DNA of 64,000 bases from Tanypteryx hageni. Lineage: Eukaryota > Arthropoda > Insecta > Odonata > Petaluridae. A model generated the notes under the pieces. That model was not told where the DNA came from, ran no database searches, and saw nothing but the letters and a program-made list of their open reading frames with translations. Below are positions 25,015 to 36,300 of the stretch, piece by piece. The stretch's first letter is position 1. Each line of letters begins with the position of its first letter. Position numbers and translations under genes: made by a program. The stretch is taken from NCBI GenBank assembly GCA_028673005.1, contig CM054118.1, positions 9,137,082 through 9,201,081 of the forward strand, written 5' to 3'.

Positions 25015-25505
25015 ACGGGAGGGGAGATGTTAGGAGAGGGAGGTGGTAAGGGAGCAAGGAAGGAGGCAGGGGAGAGAGGAGGTAGGGGAGGGTGTGGTTG
25101 GGAGGGAGGTGATGGGGAGGGAGGTGATGGGGAGGGAGGTGATGGGGAGGGAGGTGATGGGGAGGGAGGTGTTAAGGAGTGAGGTGGTGGGAGTGAGGTG
25201 GTGGTAGTGAGGGTGGTGGTGGCAAGGGTATTGGATGTGAGGGTGGTGGTGAGGGTGGCAGGGGCTAGGATGAAGATGGCGAGGGAGGTGGTGGTAAGAG
25301 TGGTAGTGGCAAGGTTGGTGGCAAAGGTGGTTGCAATGGTGATCGCGGTGGTGAGGATGGTGTTGGTGGTAAGTGGTTGTGAGGGTAAGAGTGGTGGATA
25401 GGGTGAATATTGTGTTAAGGGTGGTGGTGAGCGTGATAGTTATGAGGGTGGTGGTGATCATGGTACTGAGAGTGGTTGTGGTCCTGAGGCTTGTGATGAA
25501 GTGAA
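25015..25505. repeat. G-rich low-complexity block, GGTGATGGGGAGGGA tandem units
   Basis: Strongly strand-biased G/T/A tract. The 16-bp unit GGGAGGGAGGTGATGG repeats about five times at 25095-25170, followed by degenerate GTGGTGGTGAGGG. The apparent long Thr/Pro/Ser-rich frame on the minus strand is a consequence of this composition and not a gene. Runs of G3-G5 give quadruplex potential. Confidence 0.85.
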
Positions 25506-25510
25506 TTCTG

Positions 25511-26218
25511 GGGATTTTTTCCATATTCAGTCACTTGTTTCTAACAAGGTGGGATATTTTACAACAAAATATTCATTCATACATTAGATTGTGCATTATA
25601 TAAATGTCACAATAATTTTCTCAATAATTATCATGATTTTGTGAATGTGTGGCATGAATTAATGAGTTGAATTTACATTCTGATTTATTATGAAAAATTA
25701 ACTGTTCCAAGTTGGTAGCTAAATCAATTATCAATTTACAAATATTCTACATAACATATGCTAAATAAATTGTGAACAGCTGAATTGATTCAAAATGACT
25801 GCAATCTACATCGAAAAATAAGCTGGAGTTTATGATTCACATTTTATTGGTGGTGGGAGTAAGAAACAGAGAAAAGTTATATCGTTACATCAAATACTAA
25901 ATATAATTAAGCTCTATGAGAACAATGAATGAATACGTGATATCGTCCATCTTACAGATCTTAACAAAGCAACGCTACAATATATCTGCATTATAATCAT
26001 TTATTTTCTTTAAAAATTATGTACATGTATAAAATATACTGAAACAAATAAAATGCAAAGCAATAACCAAACTATAGTCATAATAAAGGAATAAAATTAA
26101 AAATACGTCAATTAGGTTAAGATGCTGGAATACATCCCTCCCTATTTACATTATTTCCTATGCGAAATTCGTCTTCCAATAACACAATTTCACCTTACAT
26201 GAAATATTTTAAGAAAAC
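25511..26218. other. Gene-free stretch
   Basis: AT-rich, nothing recognisable. Confidence 0.4.
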
Positions 26219-26437
26219 ATATAGGGGACTGTGTGTACTGCATATAGAGAATGTATAAAGTTTGTTTATGTGAGAAATTCTTATAAACATATAAAGTAAC
26301 TATAGATATTCTCTAAAGAAACATGTAAAATAACCATCAGGTAAGGAATGGCCAGGTAGACTTGATTGGACACATTTCCCACTTTTAAAATATAAACTGC
26401 AATTTATAGAATACTTTTCACAATAATAGTTGAACCG
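26219..26437 (-). repeat. Duplicate of zinc-finger-gene 3' flank, copy 1
   Basis: Matches 29083-29272 (the sequence after the zinc-finger stop codon), including GAGAATGTATAAAG, AGAAATTCTTATAAACATAT and CACAATAATAGT. It stops just before where the coding end would begin. Confidence 0.8.
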
Positions 26438-26651
26438 TGTGGAGGGAGCTGGAAAGAGAAGAGAGTGCAAGGGCCGGTGGCATTTAACCACTGCCGAGGT
26501 GTGCCACCCTTGAAGAATTGCGCCAGTTGCTCCCTGCCCTCCCCCCCCTTCGCTCTTCACCCCTCGCAGCCTAGTATATAAGGCCGGGCTTGAGCACCAG
26601 ACGAGGAGTTTGGATCTCGCTGCTTCGGGGATAATCCTGCTCCGGACAACA
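26438..26651 (+). mobile_element. Possible small solo LTR or promoter-bearing insertion
   Basis: A GC-rich 214-bp segment, starting TGTGGAGGG and ending GGACAACA, separates two copies of the zinc-finger 3' flank. It contains TATA-box-like AGTATATAAGG (26572-26582) followed by GCTTGAGCACCAGACGAGG, resembling an LTR promoter. No target duplication is visible, so this is tentative. Confidence 0.3.
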
Positions 26652-26995
26652 TCTAGGGGACTGTATGGACTGCATATAGAGAATGTATAAAGTAGGTTTA
26701 TGTGAGAAATTCTTATAAACATATAAAGTAAGTAAAGATATTCTCTAAGGAAACATGTAAAATAACCATCAGGCAGGGTATGACCAGGCAGACTTGATCG
26801 GACATATACTCACCTTTAAAATATAAACTGCAATTTATAGAATACTTTTCACAATAGTGAATGCAATATCTCATACACCTTTTGCATTTTTGGAATGAGT
26901 TTTTTTATGGTTATAAAGGTAGGCTTTGCAGGAGAACATCTTAGGACACACATCACATGAAAAAAGATTATCCTTTGAGTGAAATGACATGTGTT
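26652..26995 (-). pseudogene. Duplicate of the 3' end of the zinc-finger exon, copy 2
   Basis: Matches 29083-29400. It includes the stop region (26871-26873) and, upstream on the minus strand, a degraded copy of the last C2H2 finger with its FSCDVC and AYLY-type residues. Similarity ends near 26995. It lacks the other nine fingers and any splice acceptor, so it is a duplicated fragment. Confidence 0.8.
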
Positions 26996-27690
26996 ACTTC
27001 AATTGGTATTGCTTGGTTACTGACAAAATATTGTCGTAAAAATCAAAAGTTATTGTGTATGAAAAATAAAAATGTAACATACAAGAACAGAATACTCATA
27101 AAAAAGATTGCGAGAGTGGAAATTTACAGAAAACTTGAACTATTACTACAATATAAAGCTAAATATGAAGGTAGGAGGTCCACCGGAAAGGATTTAGAAG
27201 TCGATAATTGACATCAATTGACAATAAAATATAAGATATAAGCAGAATTATAACATTATACATACTGTTCTAACATCAGATAAAAGAACAAAATAGGGAA
27301 TTTAAATAAACTCAGACAGGAAATTGCATAAACTTTGTGGAATCGAAAAAAACACAACTACGTGTAGAAAGATCACAGATCTAATGAAGAAATGCTAAAA
27401 AGTATAAAAAACTTCCGGGAGAGACCGACACCTTCAATACAACTAGCGCAATCATGTGAGAAACGACATAACTACGTGATAGGAAAAGTACGGGATAATC
27501 ACGATTTACTGTTGCACGTAGAAGGATGCCCGTATCAGATACGGGCAAGTCATTTCGGTACCGAGAAACTTCCCCGTATGTGGTACGGGCAAATCAGTTA
27601 AAGGGTTAAATCAATGAATGTTTCGCTATTTCTTTTTTCTGTTATGTATCATTTCTAAGTTTTCTGTCGAATTGTAATGGGCATTTACCG
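26996..27690. other. Gene-free stretch
   Basis: No recognisable gene. A short inverted repeat of GATGCCCGTATCAGATACGGGC type, with further CCGTA copies, lies at about 27520-27590. Confidence 0.35.
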
Positions 27691-27699
27691 TAGACTAAA

Positions 27700-28880
27700 G
27701 TTGCCCGCAAAGCTTTTGCAAAGTCAGTGAGAAATCTGCATGTTTTGAAGTAATAATATCTCATTTCTCTTAATAAAATTAGACAACTGACATTTTGAAT
27801 TTCATATTTGATTTTATAATTAAAATGTGCAATTTTAATTGCTTCCCCCCTACAAAAAGGTCACATTTCAGTAATTAGATAATGAAAAAAGATTTACTTC
27901 TCTTCGTCAAACATTAAAAATGCCCCCAGCCCACACACAGTTTATTGAATAATAATAATCTGCAATTATTAACATTGCAATCTATTAAGTTTGATGTTAT
28001 TACAAATAAAATGTTGATGCTTGTGGCGATTTTTTCCTCCCCTCCCTTTTTACTCCCGCACTTATACGATAGCACTTAACGAATCGCATGTACGAACATG
28101 CAAGTACGAATATCGCCGCTATCGTATATCGCCGATATTCGTGATATCGCCGGACTGAACGACACGCCCACGAACGCCACGCCACGGTCGACACGCCCTC
28201 CCGGGGTGCCTCTCTTCTTTATATACCCTAATTACCCCTCACCTCTTTTACCTTCCCTCTTTCCCATGGTTATGCAAGAACAGTAGAAAAGCGACCAATC
28301 ATCGGGAATAATTCAACCATTTCGAATTACCCGCCTGACGTCATTACCTTCCTCCTTCACCACCGGCGTCACGTGATAGCCCATTCCGATAGTGGCCTTC
28401 CGAGCGACGAGACGCACAGCGGAGCACCGAGAGGAGAAGTCGACGCAGGTGTGGGCCATTCCATTCTACCCGGCAGAAACTATTCAGTGTTGAGTGGACA
28501 TTGACCTACCGGGAGCCGGAAGAGTGATAGTAACTACTGGATGTGATTTAACTGACATTAACTAAGTTTCGTTTCGAATCGCCTTCACCTATGAGGTGTA
28601 TTTTTGTATTGTGGTATTACTTAAATCTGGTCTAGTTTAACTGTTGGATTGTTATATTTCTATATTCTATCTATATTTTGTCATTAGCACTTAGCACATC
28701 AGTGGATGTTTTTGCACCGAAAATAATACTTCGCTGCATGCTTCATTAAAAGCACAAAGAAAATAACACAATTCTTTTGTCCATTTGAAGGTTTAATAGA
28801 TGATAATTCAATCGGAGGCAACTATGCTGGTCGCCTAGGCAATACCTGGAAAGAGTATGAAAAAGTGAAAAAATTTCAGG
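27700..28880 (-). mobile_element. hAT-derived repeat fragment interrupted by a solo LTR
   Basis: 27700-28021 and 28739-28880 together match 47382-47840, the left interior of the hAT element at 47266-52149, in the same order. The match is broken exactly by the 717-bp LTR. Terminal repeats of this copy are missing. Confidence 0.7.
28022..28738 (+). mobile_element. Solo LTR (717 bp) with 4-bp TSD
   Basis: Begins TGTGGCGATT and ends TTCGCTGCA (TG...CA), flanked by TGCT at 28018-28021 and 28739-28742. The paralogous sequence at 47.7 kb lacks it. It contains TTTATATACCC (TATA, near 28219) and a palindromic TGACGTCA (near 28335). No adjacent retroviral-type coding region, so a recombined solo LTR of a Gypsy-like or similar retrotransposon is inferred. 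Confidence 0.65.
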
Positions 28881-29280
28881 AGACAATGATCATTAAAAAT
28901 CTAAAAATTTTCCAATAAATATGATTCGAATGTGTAACTTGAGTGATTTAGAATCACAGCCAAAGTGTGATTATAAGAATAAGAAATGTTGTTTATTTTT
29001 CTATAAAACACTGTATGTCCAATGATCATAGGTAAATTCTTTCTAATTTCAATTTGCAAGAGTAAAATCCAGCATACATACATCCAGAGAATGTATAAAG
29101 TTCGTTTATGTGAGAAATTCTTATAAACATATACAGTAACTATAGATATTCTCTAAAGAAACATGTAAAATAACCATCATGTAGGGTGACCAGATAGACT
29201 TGATTGGACACATTTTCCACTTTTAAAATATAAACTGCAATTTATAGAATACTTTTCACAATAATAGTCAAACCAATATC

Positions 29281-30312
29281 TCATACACATTTTGCATGTT
29301 TGGAATGAGTTTTTTGATGCTTATAAAGGTAGGCTTTGCAGGAGAACCTCTTGAGACACACATCACATGAAAATAGATTATCCTTGGAGTGAAATGACAT
29401 ATGTCTGTCCAATTCATTATTTGTCTTAAATGCATTTTTGCACAATTTGCATGAGTAAGGACATTCTCCCGTGTGGATTCTATTGTGAACGACAAGGTTA
29501 TTCTTTAGTTTAAAATTCTTTCCGCACACATCACATGAGAACAACCGTTCATCAGTGTGCACTATCATGTGCCTACTGAGATTAGAAGAATCTAAAAACC
29601 GCTTTCTGCAAACATTGCACTCATGTGGCTTCATTCCAATATGCCTCATTACATGTTTCCTCAAATGACTTTTAAAAGCACACTTTTGTCCGCAAATGTC
29701 ACACACCAATGTTTTATTTTCCAAATGAGACTTTCGATGCAGCAACCAATCCTTAAATTTCTCAAATACCTTATTGCATTTTTCATAATCACACACCCTT
29801 TTCCCATCGTGTGCAGGTTGGTGATTCTTCAGCTTGAACTTCTTGTCGAAACTCTCATCGCACTGTGTGCATTGGTACATTATTCTGTGTCTGTGTTGAG
29901 TTGTCATATGATTGATCAGGCTGTTTCTCCAAATGAATTTCTTTCTGCACACTTTGCATATTAAATCTTTATCCTTTTTGTGTACACTCTGATGCTGCAC
30001 TAAGTATTTCTTCAGAGTAAACCTCTTTCCACATGTAGAACACAGAAAAGGTTTCTCCGTCCCATGTATCTTTACATGTGTATATAAATTTGATTTCTGC
30101 GAAAATTCTTTTCCACAATGGTGACACTTGTATACTTGACAAATCCTCTCCTCTTCTTTGTCTTCCTCTGCTTTCCTTTCCATGTTCCGCTGCTGCTCTC
30201 CAACATTCAACTGTCTCTCTCTCTTCTTCCTCGTAATGCTCCTTAAGCTACGCACAGGTAACTCGGACGACGATGCATTGTCCTCTCTGGTTGGGACTGT
30301 TACATCGAGTGC
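29281..30312 (-). CDS. ZAD zinc-finger gene, terminal exon with ten C2H2 fingers
   Basis: About 343 codons from the GATAG acceptor (AG at 30314-30313) to TGA at 29281-29283. After a basic, Glu-rich linker (SITRKKRERQLNVGEQQ, EEDKEEE) come ten C2H2 fingers in tandem. The first is YKCHHCGKEFSQKSNLYTH and the last FSCDVCLKRFSCKAYLYKH. Finger 5 has a wider Cys spacing (CDYEKC). Linkers are TGEKP-like only in part (GTEKPF, GMKPH, TGECPY), suggesting a natural, not recently homogenised, array. No internal stops. This is the only complete finger array in the window, and it implies sequence-specific DNA binding. Confidence 0.93.
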   Translation of the reverse strand, partial: ALDVTVPTREDNASSSELPVRSLRSITRKKRERQLNVGEQQRNMERKAEEDKEEERICQVYKCHHCGKEFSQKSNLYTHVKIHGTEKPFLCSTCGKRFTLKKYLVQHQSVHKKDKDLICKVCRKKFIWRNSLINHMTTQHRHRIMYQCTQCDESFDKKFKLKNHQPAHDGKRVCDYEKCNKVFEKFKDWLLHRKSHLENKTLVCDICGQKCAFKSHLRKHVMRHIGMKPHECNVCRKRFLDSSNLSRHMIVHTDERLFSCDVCGKNFKLKNNLVVHNRIHTGECPYSCKLCKNAFKTNNELDRHMSFHSKDNLFSCDVCLKRFSCKAYLYKHQKTHSKHAKCV

Positions 30313-33300
30313 CTATCCAAAATGAAACAGGCAGAGAATTTTACAAAGCATAAGAAAATTAACATAATGACAGAACATCAAGCAAAACAGTCTCAAAACC
30401 AAATGAAACAATACCATAATATTTCTCACAATAGAATACAAAATATAACACAAAAATAAACTGTGACAATATCCAAAAGACTATGCCATTAGTTCCACAA
30501 TCTCCTCATATTATCAAAGTAAATGCCAGTAAATCTGACATCCTGCAACTGCATCATCATTAATAATAACAACAAAAATGTTTCTTTCTCCCTTTCATAT
30601 TTGTTGCCGTTTTATATTAAACTAGGGGGCAAGCTCCCTGCTCAATGACGCTCACCAAGTACCCCCTTTGCAAGCTGTTTCCTCATTCCTACCATTTTGA
30701 TTATTATATAAAATAGAATGAAATAATTTGTGACTCGATTTCTCTATTAACTCTAATAGTTTTCTCTTTCCCTTGAGATTGGAATATTTGATGGGCTATT
30801 ACACTACTGCGTGAATAGAAGAAGACTCACCTGAGCGAATACATTGGCTGGAGAGTTATTTCTACACAAGATTGAAATTGAGAAAGTCTCCTTTGAGCTT
30901 GATGTTCTGCCATCTGTCTCACTGACATGTGACGTTTGTAGAGTGACAGCAGGAACCTGTTAAAGGGAGACATAATCTTAAAGCAAACTTACATATCCAT
31001 CTATCAACAAATACATTATTCCAACAAATGAAATCAGTGCAACATCTTCTGCACAAACCTTCTGGAGCTAATACGAGATGTCAACTTTTAAATATGTTTA
31101 CAGAATCAGCCTGCTATGGCTAAGTTGTTCATCAGAATTCACATATTCATTATTATTATTACACTAGAAAATAACTAATTAATTAAGCAGTTTCAATGAT
31201 TTAAAACAAAAGGTGAAAATGAAAAATTAATACTATGTTACACCATTGAAATACTGTATCTAATACATTATAATTATTACGTCTCTGCATCCCTGCTTGT
31301 GTCGGAAGCCTTCTGGCATGAACGCAAATGAACCGGGAACGGTCGGCTCAATTTCGATAAATCTTTTGCCTGAATACTCGGTGCAAACTCTTGCAGGTTT
31401 TAAGTTGGAAGTCATCTCCCATAAAGGCATGAATGGTGTGAGCTAGATGATTATTTTAAGAGGCAATAAAAGTGGTTCAACTAATAACACTCTTTGTACA
31501 AATTTTTTGTCATAGGAACTAACCCATTGGGTCACTTCATGAAAAACTCTAGATGTTTGCAGGAAGTACTGCAACAGGCCTCTAGTACAACTGAATATAA
31601 GACGACTCTGATTATAGGATGACCCCCCATTTTTAACTCCTAATGAAAGCAAAAAATTTATTATGCACACAATGACAATGAGGTAGTTTCATAAAATTTT
31701 TATCTCTCCTAAAACCTATTACTATTGTAGAATACACCATACGGAGTATGATGCGAATGAAGAACAAAAATATTAGTTTATATTATTTATTTTTACATTT
31801 ACGTTTTACATCCTCGCTTAAAGTAAATAAGATCCACATAATTACATCCAAACTCGTATATATGACTGCCTAAAGCCCAACTCACACCTAAAGCTAAGCC
31901 ACGCGAGCAAGCTTTCTATGCGATGTGCCTTTGAATCGCCACAATAGATTTCCCGATGTAGCCTCACACCAAATGCGAGCCATATAGCATGTATTAGACG
32001 TGGCACATGCTATATAGCCGACGATCGCCGGGTAGTCGATCTCTGATCACATAGCTGCGCTGTGCAGTTTGGATGGATGTTCCATTATCGCCTTACCCTC
32101 TCCGCCAAAGGAACAAGTAAGTGATCTCACAACGTCGGGTGGTCTCATAGCATCATAGCACAGCCGATATAGCGAACATGCGATCTGAGCTGACTCAGTC
32201 TCGAGACCGTGCAAATTCAGCTGTTCAGTCCTTTGGAAGGGACGTTAAGCCATTGGTTCCCTTGTTATTCTTCATTAAGAACACTTGGTTTTTCTTTTCC
32301 CTTGCTATCCAGCTATTCATTGCACTACCTCTTAGATATCCATTGCACGTAGGCAAGAGGTGAATCAGCTGGGAACATATATTAGTTACATTAGTGACTC
32401 AGTCTGCAGCCTACGCTTGAAGAGAACGCATCTCTTTTGCAAACTTCTTTAATTTTTTCACAGTTTCTTCAAATTTAGTGGTCAATTTTGGCATTTCAAG
32501 ATCTGAAATGTGATTCCAGGAATGAAATCCCAATTTATAACATTGAGCCTATGGGAAATAAGGGTTTGACTTATGACCTTGTACAGGAACCAATTAACTG
32601 ATGGCAAATCATAGAGAGCTGATTCAACGAAGCTATTCAGTTACAAACAGCTGCTACACTCTCACAAAAGCTGAACGATACTACAGTTGGCAAACATCCT
32701 CCCATTGTAGGTTAGGAAAAAATAAATTTTAATGCTCAAAATCATAAAATATCCCCATTAATTGAGATAAAATTCATTAAAACATATTTACCTCATCATT
32801 GGGATCAATGTATTCTTCGTCAGACTCCAACTTCAAAGGACTCATGCAGTTCTGAAAAGAAAAATTAAAAGAAAATTTACATTAGCTGTCGTGACTTGGT
32901 GGAATCGTTCCTTAATGTGCTATGAAAAATAAAAAGTTTCAAGATAGAATTCATGTCACAGGCAATGCAAAACACCCAAATATATGTTTACCTCATAAAT
33001 CTTCTAAACATTTTCATCATTTTAAATGTATTCCAAAGTCAATTTTCAGGATTTCAAAATGTTATCAAGTAACTTTTACATCTAATTACTCTGTTTTCCT
33101 GGCTAATAAGCATCTTGGAATATTATATGCTTAACTCCTTCCATAACTGACACACAGAAGGGAGGAGGCGAACCTGGTGAGGGCATCTGCCTACTCTTTA
33201 TGAAGAGCAAAAACAGAGTCAACTGCTGACTCACACTGTCTACGCAAATCATATGAGTATGGGACAGGACGTTCACAGGCTGAACAAGAGTAAGGTTTAT

Positions 33301-36300
33301 TTAATCCGTAAGCACCGGTCTCTGTGCATGGTACAGACCTCGGCTTCTTACCCTATCACCGGCCTCTGTGTGTGGTATGGACCCAAGACGTGCCGCGTTT
33401 AATTTGCTATATAAAGATAAGTTTTTAGTTTTTCTTTGGTTGGCTTTCACATTATTATATATAAAGGTTTTCACCTTAAGAAGACATTGAATACAATATT
33501 TTTCTAAACGATTTACTATGCAAAACTAAATTCCATCTGCTGTGACGACGTCTGCTCTGCTGGTTGACACAAGTAAAAATGATTTGCACTATTTTTTCAC
33601 CCTTAATCTCTATTAGTTTCTTAAGATTTATTTATGTCTCTAAATCACTCAGAAATTAGCTCACTCTTTAAGTAAGGAAATAATTCGAAAAAGTGTTGAT
33701 ACTTTTCATCAGAAAATATCATCTTCAGAAAGAATATGATCAAAGATACAGAACACAAGGCGAGCGTTTGCAATCAATAGGAATTAATAGTGGTCACCAA
33801 CTACCTCGCAGATGATAAGGCCCTGCATGCGTCTAAAATCGTCCATTTTCATAAATCATCCCACAAACATCCAATTGTAATTTCCACAAAGCATGAGGGC
33901 ACTATAGTCGATTTCATTTATCTTTGCGACTGACATTTCGTACGTACATGGGATGGCTTGTGTGTTTCCGCTGCTTGGAGGTGGAGAGACATTTCCCCAC
34001 CTCCTAGAGAGGAGTCATCTCCTCACTGAAGAACTCAAACTCGGTGCTGCCATATCTACAAAACTAGAATACGTTGCAAAGAGAGAGAGAGAGCTCAAAA
34101 GAAAGAGACCAGCAGTGAGCTACTGGGACAGGGTGGTCTTGACTGTTCGGACAACGAAGGCATTAGCACATGGCAACAAAGCACTCAGAGACTCGATGTA
34201 TGCACAACAGAGGCCAGAGAGAGAATGAGATCTCGAAGGGGAAGGCTCCGCCTACTTCATTCATATTGGTTCCTGTAAGATCGCATACTGGAAAGCTCTC
34301 TTCTTCACTCTCTCTCTCAGCCACAAAGATATATGAAACGGTATAGTTTTTTCCTATAACGGGGATTTAAATTTTGAATGATTCCCTGGCCGAGTGGCTG
34401 GAAAACACTGGTTGTGCTCGGTGGCAAATACAACAACTCAACATTTATTTATCTCAGTAACATAGTGAGTAGAACAGTTGTCTCGTGTCAACAAAATTTT
34501 ATGATTTGGAACTGCCATACACCTTTGCATTCCTATTTGAAAAACCTTTGAATAGGTCTTTCGTCATCCATGCCTTTTTGTTATTTAACCCTCTTACTGC
34601 GGACCGGTCGATCTATCGGCCCACTCAGCGTATACGAAAACTGCGGAGGGCCGATTCATCGACCGTGTTTTTCTACGATGCGATAAACATCTTAGCGAAG
34701 GCAAGGTGTGGTGAAGCACAATGCCTCTTTTATCTGTGATGTTTATGCTTCTAAGTCCTATGATACTTCATGCTGATTCATGAGCTGGACATTTTATTTT
34801 CTTATTTTTACTTTTATCTCGCACAGCCATTAGTAGCGTGCTGTATCGTGAAGCGTTCACATGTGTGTATATTTTTAAGCTGTGCCTAACGTCATTTAAT
34901 TTTGTGATTATCATATTTTATTGCTGTGAAATCCATCTGTTATGTCTAAGCATTTGAAAAACGAAGACATCGAAGATGTTATATTTGAGTTTGATTTTAG
35001 TAACAGTGAATTACAATCTGACGCAAGTGAGGAATGTATTTTATCCTCAAGCAGTGATGAGTCATTTAGCAATTTCATCCAGACAACATCTTCCCGTCTC
35101 CAAATTATTTCTTCCTCGGAGAGTGACGACTCTCAGGATTTGGAGAAAGATGAGGAAATAGTTGATATTGAAGATAGTGAATGGGAAGAGGTGTTTGAGA
35201 ACTCTGATAACCCTCCTCAGCCATCTTGTGAGTACCAAGAAGCCCAAGGACCAAAACACGCCCCACACCATGATTCCCCGCCAATAAGTTATTTCTACTT
35301 GTTTTTTACCAACACACTTCTTAATTCAATAGTAAGAGAAACAAATAGATATGCTAAAAAATTTCTTATGACAAATAAAAATCTGTCGCCAAAATCTCGC
35401 GCAAAAGATTGGAAAAAAGTTGATTTACCTGAACTAAAAGGCTTCATTGCGTGTATATTGAATATGGGCATTCATAAACACCCAACAATTGAATCGTATT
35501 GGTATATCAAAAAATCTCAGTACATAGGATTGGTTCCATGACATGTTCTCAAGAGACCGTTTTTATCTAATACTAAAATTCTTTCACTTGGCCGACACAG
35601 AAGAGCTTTCCAGACCAGGAGAACCTGGTTATGATCCATGTGCTAAGATACAACCTCTCATAGACCATGCTAATATATTATTCAGGCAGCACTACATACC
35701 ACATGAGCAATTGAGTGTTGATGAGAGTTTGGTTGGCACTAAGAATCGCACACAGCTATTACAGTATATACCCAACAAGCATCACCATCGCTGGGACATA
35801 AAATTTTGGATGTTGTGCGATTCCGTGGTACACTATTGTCTGGGATTTTTTGTATACAAAGCGGCTAAAGATAATCAGGACAAAGTCGAAATTCAAAAAC
35901 ATGGCCTGGCTTATATTGTTGGTATGAAATTACTTAATATGAGGAGCTATCTCTCTAAGGGTTATCACATTTTTATGGATAATTTTTTCATGTCAGTACC
36001 TCTGGCGAAAAGATTGTATGAACTAGGAACATATGCTACAGGAACAATTCGAAGAAACAAAATTTCTTCCCGAAGAATTTAAAAAAAAATTTGGAGTAGG
36101 AGAGCAGAAGTACCGTATTCTGGTCTATAACGCGCACCTTATAGATAACGCGCAAGTGATTTTCTTCAAACCTGGTACAAATGTATAGATAACGCGCAGT
36201 AAAAAAATCGATTTGAAACAAGCGCTTCCTGAAAAAAATGAATCAATTAAAATTTGCTGTGGCTTTCCGTTATTCAGTTGTTTTCACTGTACACCACATG

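Noticed and set aside
25030..25524. Long Thr/Ser/Pro-rich open frame on the minus strand
   Set aside because: It is a by-product of the G-rich tandem repeat composition on the plus strand; no domain and no splice or start context.
34381..34410. tRNA-Ser-like A box (GGCCGAGTGGCTGGAA)
   Set aside because: No B box or foldable tRNA body downstream.
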